A DNA stretch of 64,000 bases from Xylocopa sonorina (Eukaryota > Arthropoda > Insecta > Hymenoptera > Apidae), in the NCBI RefSeq assembly GCF_050948175.1, contig NW_027490175.1, forward strand, positions 496,001 to 560,000. Reading direction: 5' to 3'. Made by a program: the position numbers and the translations under genes. The notes below the pieces were generated by a model. That model worked only from the letters and a program-made list of their open reading frames with translations, did not search any database and was not told the DNA's origin. Of this stretch, positions 22,325-33,161 are shown piece by piece; the first letter of the stretch is position 1, and the number at the start of each line of letters is the position of its first letter.

Positions 22325-23716
22325 TATCGCATCTCATTTCTATGTTTCATGGTAAGATATAATATGATTTGCGAAGTGTTATGTATTCCTCGTCTACACT
22401 TCAAATGAATGTAAATGCGACACTTCCTTGCAAGGAAATAGCGTTTGCAGATGTCTACGTATCGTAGCAATAGTGTTCTTATGATTCTTAAAACGCGATA
22501 TCGCATCTCATTTCTATGTTTCATGGTGAGATATAATATGATTTGCGAAGTGTCATGTATTCCTCGTCTACACTTCAAATGAATGTAAATGCGACACTTC
22601 CTTGCAAGGAAATAGCGTTTGCAGATGACTATGTATCGTAGCAATAGATTTCTAGTGCTTCTTAAAACGTGATATCGCATCTCATTTCTATGTTTCATGG
22701 TAAGATATAATATGATTTGCGAAGTGTCATGTATTGCTCGTCTACACGTCAAATGAATGTAAATGCGACACTTCCTTTCAAGGAAATAGCGTTTGCAGAT
22801 GTCTATGTATCGTAGCAATAGATTTCTAATGCTTCTTAGAACGTGATATCGCATGTCATTTCTATGTTTCATGGTAAGATATAATATGATTTGCGAAGTG
22901 TCATGTATTGCTCGCCTACACGTCAAATGAATGTAAATGCGACACTTCCTTGCAAGGAAGTAGCGTTTGCAGATGTCTACGTATCATAGCAATAGAGTTC
23001 TTATGATTCTTAAAACGCGATATCGCATCTCATTTCTATGTTTCATGGTAAGATATAATATGATTTGCGAAGTGTTATGTATTCCTCGTCTACACTTCAA
23101 ATGAATGTAAATGCGACACTTCCTTGCAAGGAAATAGCGTTTGCAGATGTCTACGTATCGTAGCAATAGTGTTCTTATGATTCTTAAAACGCGATATCGC
23201 ATCTCATTTCTATGTTTCATGGTGAGATATAATATGATTTGCGAAGTGTCATGTATTCCTCGTCTACACTTCAAATGAATGTAAATGCGACACTTCCTTG
23301 CAAGGAAATAGCGTTTGCAGATGACTATGTATCGTAGCAATAGATTTCTAATGCTTCTTAAAACGTGATATCGCATCTCATTTCTATGTTTCATGGTAAG
23401 ATATAATATGATTTGCGAAGTGTCATGTATTGCTCGTCTACACGTCAAATGAATGTAAATGCGACACTTCCTTTCAAGGAAATAGCGTTTGCAGATGTCT
23501 ATGTATCGAAGCAATAGATTTCTAATGCTTCTTAGAACGTGATATCGCATGTCATTTCTATGTTTCATGGTAAGATATAATATGATTTGCGAAGTGTCAT
23601 GTATTGCTCGCCTACACGTCAAATGAATGTAAATGCGACACTTCCTTGCAAGGAAATAGCGTTTGCAGATGTCTACGTATCGTAGCAATAGAGTTCTTAT
23701 GATTCTTAAAACGCGA
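22325..23716 (-). repeat. Local higher-order repeat: 4-monomer (696-bp) tandem duplication
   Basis: Marker variants recur exactly 696 bp apart: ctcgcctaca ending at 22920 and 23616, and the cttcctttcaagg variant near 22775 and 23471. The order of the four monomer types is the same in both copies. Borders are approximate because neighbouring monomers are alike. Confidence 0.7.
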
Positions 23717-24186
23717 CATCGCATCTCATTTCTATGTTTCATGGTAAGATATAATATGATTTGCGAAGTGTCATGTATTCCTCGTCTACACGTCACACGA
23801 ATGTAAATGCGGCACTTCCATGAAAGGAAATAGTGTTTGCAGATGTCTACGTATCGTAGCAATAGAGTTTTTATGATTCTTAAAACGCGATATCGCATCT
23901 CATTTCAATGTTTCATGGTAAGATATAATATGTTTTGCGAAGTGTCATGTATTCCTCGTCTACACTCCAAATGAATGTAAATACGACACTTCCTTGCAAG
24001 GAAATAGCGATTGCAGATGTCTACGTATCGTAGGAATAGAGTTCTAATGCTTCTTAAAACGCGATATCGCATATCATTTCTATGTTTCATGGTAAGATGT
24101 AATATGATTTGCGAAGTGTTATGTATTCCTCGTCTACACTTCAAATGAATGTAAATGCGACACTTCCTTGCAAGGAAATAGCGTTT

Positions 24187-24534
24187 GCGGATGTTTACGT
24201 ATCGAAGCAATAGTGTTCAAATGCTTCTTAAATCGAGATATTGCATCTCATATCTATGTTTCATGATATGATATAATATTCATTGCGAAGTGTTATGCAT
24301 TCCTCGTCTACGATTCAAATGAATGTAAATGCGACACTTCCTTGCAAGGAAATAGCGTTTGCGGATGTTTACGTATCGAAGCAATAGTGTTCAAATGCTT
24401 CTTAAATCGAGATATTGCATCTCATATCTATGTTTCATGATATGATATAATATTCATTGCGAAGTGTTATGCATTCCTCGTCTACGATTCAAATGAATGT
24501 AAATGCGACACTTCCTTGCAAGGAAATAGCGTTT
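24187..24534 (-). repeat. Two adjacent identical copies of a divergent monomer type
   Basis: The 174-bp unit starting gcggatgtttacg at 24187 is repeated without a visible change at 24361. It differs from its neighbours at many sites (ttcatgatatg, tattcattgcg, tacgattcaa, aatcgagatattgc). It resembles monomers of the forward block near 120-200 and 2450-2520 more than its own neighbours. It is also the paralogous empty site of the element at 44.7 kb. Confidence 0.75.
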
Positions 24535-25691
24535 GCAGATTTTCTACGTATCGTAGCAATGGAGTTCTTATGATTCTTAAAACGCGATATCGCAACTCAT
24601 TTCTATGTTTCATGGTAAGATATAATATGATTTGCGAAGTGTCATGTATTCCTCGTCTACACTTCAAATGAATGTAAATGCGACACTTCCTTGTAAGGAA
24701 ATAGCGTTTGCAGATGTCTACCTATCGTAGCAATAGAGTTCTAATGCTTCTTAAAACGCGATATCGCATCTCATTTCTATGTTTCATGGTAAGATATAAT
24801 ATGATTTGCGAAGTGTTATGTATTCCTCGTCTACACTTCAAATGAATGTAAATGCGACACTTCCTTGTAAGGAAATAGCGTTTGCAGATGTCTACCTATC
24901 GTAGCAATAGAGTTCTAATGCTTCTTAAAACGCGATATCGCATCTCATTTCTATGTTTCATGGTAAGATATAATATGATTTCCGAAGTGTCATGTATTCC
25001 TCGTGTACACTTCGAATGAATGTAAATGCGACACTTCCTTGCAAGGAAATGGCGTTTGCAGATGTCTACCTATCGTAGCAATAGAGTTCTAATGCTTCTT
25101 AAAACGCGATATCGCATCTCATTTCTATGTTTCATGGTAAGATATAATATGATTTGCGAAGTGTTATGTATTCCTCGTCTACACTTCAAATGAATGTAAA
25201 TGCGACACTTCCTTGCTAGGAAATAGCGTCTGCAGATGTTTACGTATCGTAGCAATAGAGTTCTTATGATTCTTAAAACGCGATATAGCATCTCATTTCT
25301 ATGTTTCATGGTAAGGTATAATATGATTTGCGAAGTGTTATGTATTCCTCGTCTACACTTCAAATGAATGTAAATGCGACACTTCCTTGCAAGGAAATAG
25401 CGTCTGCAGATGTCTAGGTATCGTAACAATAGCGTTCTAATGCTTCTTAAAACGCGATATCGCATTCCATTTCTATGTTTCATGGTAAGATATAATACGA
25501 TTTGCGAAGTGTTATGTATTCCTCGTCTACACTTCAAATGAATGTAAATGCGACACTTCCTTGCTAGGAAATAACGTCTGTAGATGTCTAGGTATGGTAG
25601 CAATAGAGTTCTAATGCCTCTTAATACGCGATATCGCATCTCATTTCTATATTTCATGGTAAGATATAATATGATTTGCGAAGTGTCATGT

Positions 25692-27252
25692 TGTCACGTC
25701 CCGAGGTGCGGTTGCGCTCGCAACGGTGGCACAAAGTCGTAACCGTTCCCGAAAATAACGCGAATTGCGTCCGGACCGGGTTCGTTGGCGTTTCGGACTC
25801 GATAAAACGGTAACTAACACTAAACTTACCTTGCGAAGGCTTGATTCCGCTGTCTGATTTCTCTTTCCAGGTACCTGGAGCGCCTTGGATCCGCAACCGG
25901 GATGGCGGCGGCGTACGGCTGGAACGGAGGTACGTCTACGGGAATAAGCGTCCAGGCGGGTTGACTCCGGCTGGCAGGTATCGGCGTTTGGCCCTGACGA
26001 TTGGCGACTCGTACGGGTCGTGCGGCGAAGGAAACCTCCTTCACAGGAACCAGGACTCGAACGTAGGAAGTTGAATATTCTGGTGCATCACCCACGTATT
26101 CCCGAGCGAGACGACGAATGAACTCTCTCCTCCCCGCGCGTCGTGTACGCTTTGTCGGAGGTGCAAGGCTCATCGAGAATACTTGAACCTCGGTTGAATA
26201 CGGCACGGCTAAGCGTTGGTTCGCTCTAGCTTACCGGGATCGACCTGGGCGCAAGATATTCTGTACACGGTAGAAGTGAGGATGGAGCAACTAAGCGCTG
26301 GTTCGCTCTAGTCGTCGAGCCTCAAGACTATCGTAGATGAGATATAGAATTAGAATAATCGCGAGCGTACCCGTGGATTAGAATTAAGGAATTGTATTTG
26401 AACTCGAATAAAGATACTTTGAATCTGGTAAAAATAAACTATATTCTATGATTTCACTATACTAGATACACTTGACTAAATTCTAAGTTACTGACTAGCG
26501 ATTACAATGAGAATTAGAAATAGTATAAAGTATCGAACGGACTCCGCTATGGGAGTATGGATAGAGACGAATGCATTAGAGCTAATTGCTCGTTGCGAAT
26601 GAGCCTATTGCTCGGATCGGAAGTGCATCGTTCGGATGCTGGATTAGAACTCCTCGGTTCGGAGATGAGATATGAACTGACTCTCGGATCTCGCGTCCGC
26701 GACCTCCTCGGGTCGCGCGGCGCGCGAGTCGCTGGGCCCTCGGGGTGGGGCGGACGGTCGGAGTAGGGCGGCCGCTCGGCCCTCGTGGTGGGGCGGCCGT
26801 TCGGAGTGGGGCGCGGCCCGCGTTAAGCGTGAGCCGCGAGCGTCGAGTGTGCGCGCGAGTGCACGGAACATAACCGTGCATGAATAAAATATATACATAT
26901 ATTCACTTAAATCTAGGTGTGTGTTGGTGTGTATGTACATAGGTGAGTAGTGTGCTTATTCTAATCCCACATGTACGAGAAGTACGTATAGGGCTTCGTG
27001 ATTGCTGGGGATTCGACCCAGTACGTGTCGGAGAGCTCCTCGCCCTCGTAATACGGGGTGAAGTCCTCCCCCTCGTGTGTGGAGATCGCGCGTGGGCGCG
27101 GCATGCTGCATCCCTCTTCCCTCTCGTACCTTTGTCTCCTTCTGTAGGGACGGCGAGTCGGCGGGTGGCCCGTGTGCAGGGGCTCCGGATACGGATGCTG
27201 GGGATGATGAGGTGGACGCCGGAGGGTGGCAGGCGGTACGCCTGACGTTACA
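25692..27252 (-). repeat. 3' LTR of copy 2
   Basis: 1561 bp, subtype A, with a single 27-bp unit at 26652-26678. An extra 81 bp lies near 25930-26015, flanked by GTACG direct repeats. It encodes the pol tail at 26961-27252. One visible difference from its partner LTR (cccgagcg near 26100 versus ctcgagcg near 33571). Confidence 0.95.
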
Positions 27253-30200
27253 CCACCCCCCTTGGAAAAAGAATCTCGGCCATGCCGAGATCTCTTGTCT
27301 GTTGGGTAGATTTCGGGATGCTGGATCCTTCTCTTGGTCCTGTCGGCTGGATGCTGCGGAATCTGAGGTTTTTCGCCTGGTTGATCCTGGCGATAACGTT
27401 TGGAGTTTGGACCGTGGCTGCGGGCTTCCTTCGGATTGCAGGCACTTTCGTCGCTTTCACTTTCAGCGTTCGTTTGAATGTCACTGCTCTCACTGACTTC
27501 ATTTTCAGTTTTTCGCACTTTTCTTTCACTAGCATCCACACTCTGCATACTATGCATTCGTTTACAAATTTTGATTTTGTTCGTATGAACAATTTTATGG
27601 CGCCCTTTTACATTCAGCTTAACATTACAATTGCCCAAAATTTCGAGGATACGGTACGGTCCAGAATACTGTGCCTGGAACTTATGTTTGTTCGGCTCTT
27701 TTAAAAGATAGACCCATTGGCCTACCTCGAAGTTTTGGACATTGAGATTTCGGTCATAATAATATTTAGAACGGCGTTTCGCATTGTCTAGATTGGCTTT
27801 AGCCAAATCCTGAGATTTCGAGATTTTCTCCTGAAGTTGTATAAGATAGTCGCTATAAGTTTCGTTATCAGAGCTGTCCTGAAAAGGAGTGGCTGACGGC
27901 GTCCTAGCTATCCTGCCGAACACTAGTTCGTGTGGGGTGTATAATGTACCCTCGTGCACACTGGTGTTGTATGAAAACATTGCGTACGGTAACCAATTCA
28001 CCCAATCGTTACTCGACTCTATGTAATGCTTCAGATATTCGGTCAGGACGTGGTGAGATCGTTCAACGGACCCGTTTGTCTGTGGATGGAACGCAGTGGA
28101 CTTGTATTGTTTAATACGGAATTTGATTGCTATGGCTTTAATCAAGCTATTTATAAAGTTCGAACCTTGGTCCGTGAGTATGCCTTTCGGGCATCCGTAC
28201 TTACAAATGAATTCTTTTATTAAAGCTTCGGCAATGTCTACTGCGGTGGTGGTTTTGAGAGGAACTGCGACTGAGTATTTAGTGAGGAGATCTTGGATCG
28301 TGAGGATACTTGTATAACCGTCGGAAGTTTCGGGAAGAGGACCCATTACGTCCATTGAAATCTTATCGAATGCCCTGCCAGGGGTGTCGGTTAAAGTGAG
28401 AGGCTGTCTGGTCTTCACCCGGACCAGTTTCTCTGTCTGACAACTTTTACATTTGCCGATATATTCTTGTATTTGTGTTTTCATGTTTGGCCAAAAGTAT
28501 TGTTGTCTGATGCGAGAATAAGTTCTATTAACCCCTTTGTGACCTCCCACAGGGGAGTCGTGGTTTTCTCTTATTATTTTCAGTCGCTCTTCGACCGAAG
28601 GGGTTTTAATGAGGCCCTGGCAGACCGTAATCTGGACAGTTGTTTCATAAAACAGGTCCTGAAGGATTTTCTGGATTCGGGACCAGGATACGGAGTCTAG
28701 ATAGGTTTGTGCGATACTAAATGTTTGTAATTGTAATTCGTTTACAACGTCGCACAAGGATCTGAATGTTTCTATTACGGTCTGGAAATTGATTGATCTG
28801 GTGGAATGTTCGATGATTGGAAGCTGGATTTGGAATTCGTTTCCGATTTTTATGACTTTGGCTTTGGTAAGGACGTGATTTTTGTTTAGGAGGAATTTTT
28901 CAGCGTTCGCTAGATCTTTGGCGCCCGTGTCATAGGGGTGCCCAGATTGCGTGACGAAGACAACTACATTGTCTCGTCGCGTTGATAATGCGTCACGGCT
29001 GAAATTAAACAGAGGTTCGCGTCGGAAAAATTCATTTGGAGCAGGAGTATAAAAGTCGGTGCTGTCGCTGGCGACTTGCGGAGGTGGTGCTGTGTTGGTA
29101 CGGAAGGACGTGCCTGGAGTCGGTAATTCAGGTTCTGATGTTACCGGAGTAGGAGGAGGCGCTAGTGTGGTATACTTTTTACGGGTTTCCGGAGGCACAT
29201 CGAAGATGTCGTCCTCCGAGTTTTCTGAATACGAGAGCGGAAAAATTTGAGCGGGATTCCGCGACAATGCGTCCGCATTAAGGTTCGTTTTTCCACTTTT
29301 ATAGACCATCTCGTAGTCAAATTCCGCTAACTTAAGCCTCCACCGTACGAGTCTACTTGACGGGTCCTTGACCGAATTCATCCACACTAACGGTCGATGG
29401 TCGGTAACGAGTTTGAATTGATTACCGTATATGTATGGACGAAAGTAATGGACGGCGTAGACAATCGCCAGACACTCCTTCTCGATCGTGGAGTAGTTTT
29501 TCTCCGCAGCGTTTAACAGTCGCGACGTGTACGCGATTGGCAAATCGCGGCCTATTGGTCCTTGACTCAAGATAGCACCAATAGCTTCGGCGGACGCGTC
29601 GGTCGTTATCACGAATGGTTGTTTAAAGTTGGGGTACTGCAAGATAGGCGCTTCGCATAGGCAATCTCGGAGTTTGACGAATGAATTCTCTTGCTCGTTA
29701 CGCCATACAAAGGGCGCGTCCTTTTTTAACAAATTCGTTAGAGGCTTAGCAATGTTAGAAAAATTTGCGATGAACCGCCTGTAGTACCCCGCGAGCCCGA
29801 GGAATTGTTTGATCTGTTTCGCGTTGCGCGGGCGCGGAAAATTTTTGACGGCGCTAATTTTCGCAGGGTCAGGTTTTACACCGTGCTCACTGATAATATG
29901 ACCCAAATAGCTTACTTCTCTCCTCAAGAATTCGCACTTATCCGGCTGCAATACTAAATTAGCTTCTTTGAGCCGTTGAGTTAATTTCTCGAATTTAAGT
30001 CGATGTTCTTGAAGAGAGCTAGCGTAGATAACAATGTCGTCCAAATAGACGAAAATTTCGTTCCCTTGGAGACCGGACAGGACATTGTCCATAAGTCGTT
30101 GGAACGTCGCTGGCGCATTTTTTAATCCGAATGGCATTCTTTTAAATTCATAATGCCCGTGAGGCGTCGAAAAAGCGGTTTTGGGAGCATCGGCGGGCTC

Positions 30201-31688
30201 CATTGGGATCTGGTGAAATCCGCTCGCGAGATCGAATGTACTAAAATACTTCGCGCTCCCGAGCTGATCAAGTATCTCGGTAATGCAAGGGAGGGGATAG
30301 GCATCGGCGACAGATTTCTCATTGAGTGCGCGGTAGTCGATGACGACGCGCCATTGCTTGTTGCCCAAGGAGTCCGGTTTCTTTGGGACAACCCACAATG
30401 GCGAATTATATGGCGATTTAGACGGAGAGATGACACCATTTTGTAAAAATTTGTCGACTTGTCGTCGAATCTCCTCCTTATGAGCTGGTGGGAAACGGTA
30501 TTGTTTCACATTGACGGGGCGGTCGTCGACGGTTGGAATCTTGTGCGTGGTTGCTGACGTATGTCCTAATTTATCCCCCTCAATGTGAAAAAGCTCCTGC
30601 GTGCTTTGAACGAGACGGACGACGTGCTCTCTTTCCTCTGCGTTGAGGTGGTCGAGACGGAGGAGACTAAGAATTCGATCTAGTCGAGATTTCGAAGGAT
30701 TGGCGGATTTCGATGTTTGTTTTAACGGCGCCTGTTGTACATTATTTTTAACCGCCTGAGCATAGGAGATTTGCTGAGTATTCGCGATTTTGCAACGCGA
30801 AGGAGGAGTTTCGATTGTCGAATATGGTGTCTGACTCGAGAAAGAAATAGAAGTTTTCCCTTTTTGGGATGAGCCGATCGGTACGGCGGATACGTTAGAT
30901 TTAGTAGATTTAGAAAAAACCGGATACAGCGACGGACTATCCTCCTCGTGGAGGGGAGTCATGATTTGCGCGGGCTCGAGTATGATCTCTGGTAACGCGA
31001 TTTCGACGGCGCGGTCGGATGAATTAATTATTCGAGTTACCGCTTTGCCCCGAATTACTCTGACGAGAGCGTTTCCGAAAAATATGCCCGGCGCAAGATC
31101 GATACGAGGAATTATACCTTCCGCGAGATTCGAATTAACTACGCGGACCTTGATACCGATATTTGATCTCGGCGGAATGGAGATACGGTCTCCTGACTTC
31201 GTAGAAGCTGCTTTGTCTTGCGTTCGAAGCTTCGATTTCGTTGTTGCATCGCGTTTCAGCGGAGGCGATGATTTACGCGGCGGGCGCGGCGGCGGAGGGG
31301 GAATAGATTCCGTGCGCGGCGCTTGTTTACGTTTCGGCGATAGGAGAGGCTTTATTTTCGACTCCGGTGACGGTTCCTCGAGTGCTTCGATATCGTCTTC
31401 GAAAGGAATTCTCTTACCATTCCATTTGATTATTTTATTTGGAAAAGAGATTTCTGCGTCCATACAGAACCCGGAGCCGAGGATCCCGCTTGGTTTAAGG
31501 GGAAAATCATCCTCGACCACATTAAAAGGGACGACGCGACCGAAAATGACAAGATTCACCGTCCCTAAGGTTGCGGTTTTGCCATCGGTTACCCCTGTTA
31601 TTATTACGATCTCGGACTTATCGATTCGCGCGGATGCTTTTAGAGCCGAACGTTTTATAATATTTATTTCCGCCCCAGTGTCCACCAT
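26961..31688 (-). CDS. pol: Pol polyprotein of copy 2
   Basis: 1575 codons, collinear with copy 1 and with every catalytic motif kept (DTGA, YLDD, TDAS, HHCC, DD35E, GPY/F). Distinguishing residues: AASTKSG in the linker, LKFEKLT and NEQENSF in the RT/RNase H region, VIKIGNE before integrase, GVNRTYS in the zinc-binding region, CKYGCP and VLTEYL in the integrase core. These conservative changes suggest a functional but separate lineage. The C-terminal ~96 residues lie in the 3' LTR. Confidence 0.96.
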   Translation of the reverse strand: MVDTGAEINIIKRSALKASARIDKSEIVIITGVTDGKTATLGTVNLVIFGRVVPFNVVEDDFPLKPSGILGSGFCMDAEISFPNKIIKWNGKRIPFEDDIEALEEPSPESKIKPLLSPKRKQAPRTESIPPPPPRPPRKSSPPLKRDATTKSKLRTQDKAASTKSGDRISIPPRSNIGIKVRVVNSNLAEGIIPRIDLAPGIFFGNALVRVIRGKAVTRIINSSDRAVEIALPEIILEPAQIMTPLHEEDSPSLYPVFSKSTKSNVSAVPIGSSQKGKTSISFSSQTPYSTIETPPSRCKIANTQQISYAQAVKNNVQQAPLKQTSKSANPSKSRLDRILSLLRLDHLNAEEREHVVRLVQSTQELFHIEGDKLGHTSATTHKIPTVDDRPVNVKQYRFPPAHKEEIRRQVDKFLQNGVISPSKSPYNSPLWVVPKKPDSLGNKQWRVVIDYRALNEKSVADAYPLPCITEILDQLGSAKYFSTFDLASGFHQIPMEPADAPKTAFSTPHGHYEFKRMPFGLKNAPATFQRLMDNVLSGLQGNEIFVYLDDIVIYASSLQEHRLKFEKLTQRLKEANLVLQPDKCEFLRREVSYLGHIISEHGVKPDPAKISAVKNFPRPRNAKQIKQFLGLAGYYRRFIANFSNIAKPLTNLLKKDAPFVWRNEQENSFVKLRDCLCEAPILQYPNFKQPFVITTDASAEAIGAILSQGPIGRDLPIAYTSRLLNAAEKNYSTIEKECLAIVYAVHYFRPYIYGNQFKLVTDHRPLVWMNSVKDPSSRLVRWRLKLAEFDYEMVYKSGKTNLNADALSRNPAQIFPLSYSENSEDDIFDVPPETRKKYTTLAPPPTPVTSEPELPTPGTSFRTNTAPPPQVASDSTDFYTPAPNEFFRREPLFNFSRDALSTRRDNVVVFVTQSGHPYDTGAKDLANAEKFLLNKNHVLTKAKVIKIGNEFQIQLPIIEHSTRSINFQTVIETFRSLCDVVNELQLQTFSIAQTYLDSVSWSRIQKILQDLFYETTVQITVCQGLIKTPSVEERLKIIRENHDSPVGGHKGVNRTYSRIRQQYFWPNMKTQIQEYIGKCKSCQTEKLVRVKTRQPLTLTDTPGRAFDKISMDVMGPLPETSDGYTSILTIQDLLTKYSVAVPLKTTTAVDIAEALIKEFICKYGCPKGILTDQGSNFINSLIKAIAIKFRIKQYKSTAFHPQTNGSVERSHHVLTEYLKHYIESSNDWVNWLPYAMFSYNTSVHEGTLYTPHELVFGRIARTPSATPFQDSSDNETYSDYLIQLQEKISKSQDLAKANLDNAKRRSKYYYDRNLNVQNFEVGQWVYLLKEPNKHKFQAQYSGPYRILEILGNCNVKLNVKGRHKIVHTNKIKICKRMHSMQSVDASERKVRKTENEVSESSDIQTNAESESDESACNPKEARSHGPNSKRYRQDQPGEKPQIPQHPADRTKRRIQHPEIYPTDKRSRHGRDSFSKGGGVTSGVPPATLRRPPHHPQHPYPEPLHTGHPPTRRPYRRRQRYEREEGCSMPRPRAISTHEGEDFTPYYEGEELSDTYWVESPAITKPYTYFSYMWD
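27253..27291 (-). promoter_or_regulatory. Polypurine tract and hairpin of copy 2
   Basis: AAGGGGGGTGG (element orientation) occupies 27253-27263 next to the LTR. The 8-bp-stem hairpin lies at 27273-27291, unchanged from copy 1. Confidence 0.85.
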
Positions 31689-31759
31689 GAAGCGAGTTGG
31701 TGAAATTAGAAGATCGGATTTTAGAATTACGTTTGGCGTGCTAGTTTTTCCGGTTATGT

Positions 31760-33079
31760 TTATCGCGGCGTTTCGTCGATTTCCGCGTTGGAGTTGTTCG
31801 CGGCGAGAGGACGGACTTGGTGCGCGGCCTCGCCACCTGTCTCGCGGCGGGTGCGGAGGCCATTGTCGTTTCCCGAATTTTTATTTACCGCGTTGTTGTA
31901 CTGTCTTTTGCGGCACTCGCCTATTTCGTGCCCCGGGGTCTTGCAATAGCGACAAAATTTGGGCGCGTCCCTGGCTACGATTTGTCTTGGTTGTTCGTAC
32001 GCGGGGCCTCGAGTAGGAGGCGGTACGTCCCTGGATCGCAAGTATTCCTGCGGTCGGTACGGCGATGGCGGTCTGAGCCGACACTCGGTCGCGTAATGTC
32101 CGATATTATTGCATTTTCGGCAAATAATTTCGGCTGGTTTTTCGCGCGATTCTGGTCGCGCGACACGCGATCTACCTAGCCGGTTGCAATCACGTTCGTG
32201 CATTTGATAGAGCTCCCGCGCTCGAGCGAACGTTTCTCGCAATGTACCGAATGAACTTATAGTCATTTGCATTCGAATTTCCGGAATGAGACCGTCTTTA
32301 AAACATTGTAATGTGAGCGCGTCTACGTCATCGAGCGATTCCGGTGTGTCTCGTCGAGCAAGCCTTTCGCAATCAATTATAGCGGTTCTAAGATCTTTTA
32401 CTCGACCGATGTAATCTAGAATGTGCTCGTTCGCGCGCATAAATATATTGGCAAGTTCACCCCGATAATGATGAGCTGATTTTACGGAGCAAAATGTGCT
32501 GCGAAGAACGTCCGTTAATTCGAGTATTGTGTAACACGGCTCGTCTTCTAGCGCGGCGTAGGCACGACCCTTGAGTTTTCCCTTAAGCAGGCGTGTGAAA
32601 GTTCGCTCGCACCCATTAGGGATAAGCTCATAAGCGCGTTTACACGCTCGGGTAAACTGAAGAATGGGAATGTTCTGACCATCGAATGTCGGCACGGCTT
32701 CGAGGGCCTGCTTAAGCGATAGCTCGTCGTGTTGCGAACTATTTGTATTGAAATCGGAGCTCGAATTATGTCCGGAAAGCGGATTTCCCCGAGGAATATC
32801 CAGCGAAACGGTATCGTCGCGCGTTAAATCAGGCGTTCTGCGAATAGATTCTAATTCACGACGTAAAATTTCTATTTGCTGGAGCAACGCGGCATTACTC
32901 GGATCGGTCGCTTTCGTATTTTTCGCGGAAGTATTTGGTTGCGCGGTACTAGGAAGAGGCTCGGCGATAGCGTCTTGGAAATCAAGCGTTCTGCTAGTGC
33001 GTTTTTCGCGTTCGGAATCGGCCATCGCGGCGGCTCGCTGTGTCTGCTGGCGCGTTTTTGTCGGAGTCCGGGTTGCCAT
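31760..33079 (-). CDS. gag: Gag of copy 2
   Basis: 439 residues; lacks the four-residue YRDA segment through a 12-nt deletion between TAC repeats (PQEYLRSR instead of PQEYRDAYLRSR). Both CCHC knuckles and the coiled-coil-like helix are intact. Distinct residues: KRTSRT, QPNTSA, QMTISS. The start ATG context and the overlap with pol are as in copy 1. Confidence 0.95.
   Translation of the reverse strand: MATRTPTKTRQQTQRAAAMADSEREKRTSRTLDFQDAIAEPLPSTAQPNTSAKNTKATDPSNAALLQQIEILRRELESIRRTPDLTRDDTVSLDIPRGNPLSGHNSSSDFNTNSSQHDELSLKQALEAVPTFDGQNIPILQFTRACKRAYELIPNGCERTFTRLLKGKLKGRAYAALEDEPCYTILELTDVLRSTFCSVKSAHHYRGELANIFMRANEHILDYIGRVKDLRTAIIDCERLARRDTPESLDDVDALTLQCFKDGLIPEIRMQMTISSFGTLRETFARARELYQMHERDCNRLGRSRVARPESREKPAEIICRKCNNIGHYATECRLRPPSPYRPQEYLRSRDVPPPTRGPAYEQPRQIVARDAPKFCRYCKTPGHEIGECRKRQYNNAVNKNSGNDNGLRTRRETGGEAAHQVRPLAANNSNAEIDETPR
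31826..31874 (-). promoter_or_regulatory. Gag-pol -1 frameshift signal of copy 2
   Basis: Heptamer GGGAAAC at 31868-31874, 6-nt spacer, and stem arms at 31856-31861 and 31826-31831 (element orientation), with no base change in the signal. Confidence 0.85.
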
Positions 33080-33130
33080 ATCTAGTTTCGCGGTTCCTTT
33101 CGGCGGAATTTCCGGAGGAAACGCGTGGCT

Positions 33131-33148
33131 ATCCCACCGCTGTCACCA
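33131..33148 (-). promoter_or_regulatory. tRNA primer-binding site of copy 2
   Basis: The same 18-nt PBS, 13 nt inside the 5' LTR boundary. Confidence 0.65.
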
Positions 33149-33161
33149 AAAATAACTTTCG

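Larger units (their letters stand above)
16290..25691 (-). repeat. 174-bp satellite array, the longest block, about 54 monomers
   Basis: Uninterrupted 174-bp period, with conserved phase checked over 1740-bp steps (for example 16321, 18061, 19801). Each monomer holds three dyads, for example GCGATATCGC (18841-18850), TTCCTTGCAAGGAA (18770-18783) and CTACG-TAT-CGTAG (18801-18813), and a spaced inverted repeat AAGTGTC...GACACTT (18720-18771). Minus-strand frames reach 510 codons (20023-21555) purely because the monomer is 58 stop-free codons. Local multi-monomer duplications occur, with variant markers repeating at 696, 1566 and 2436 bp (4, 9 and 14 monomers). No gene is seen. Confidence 0.95.
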
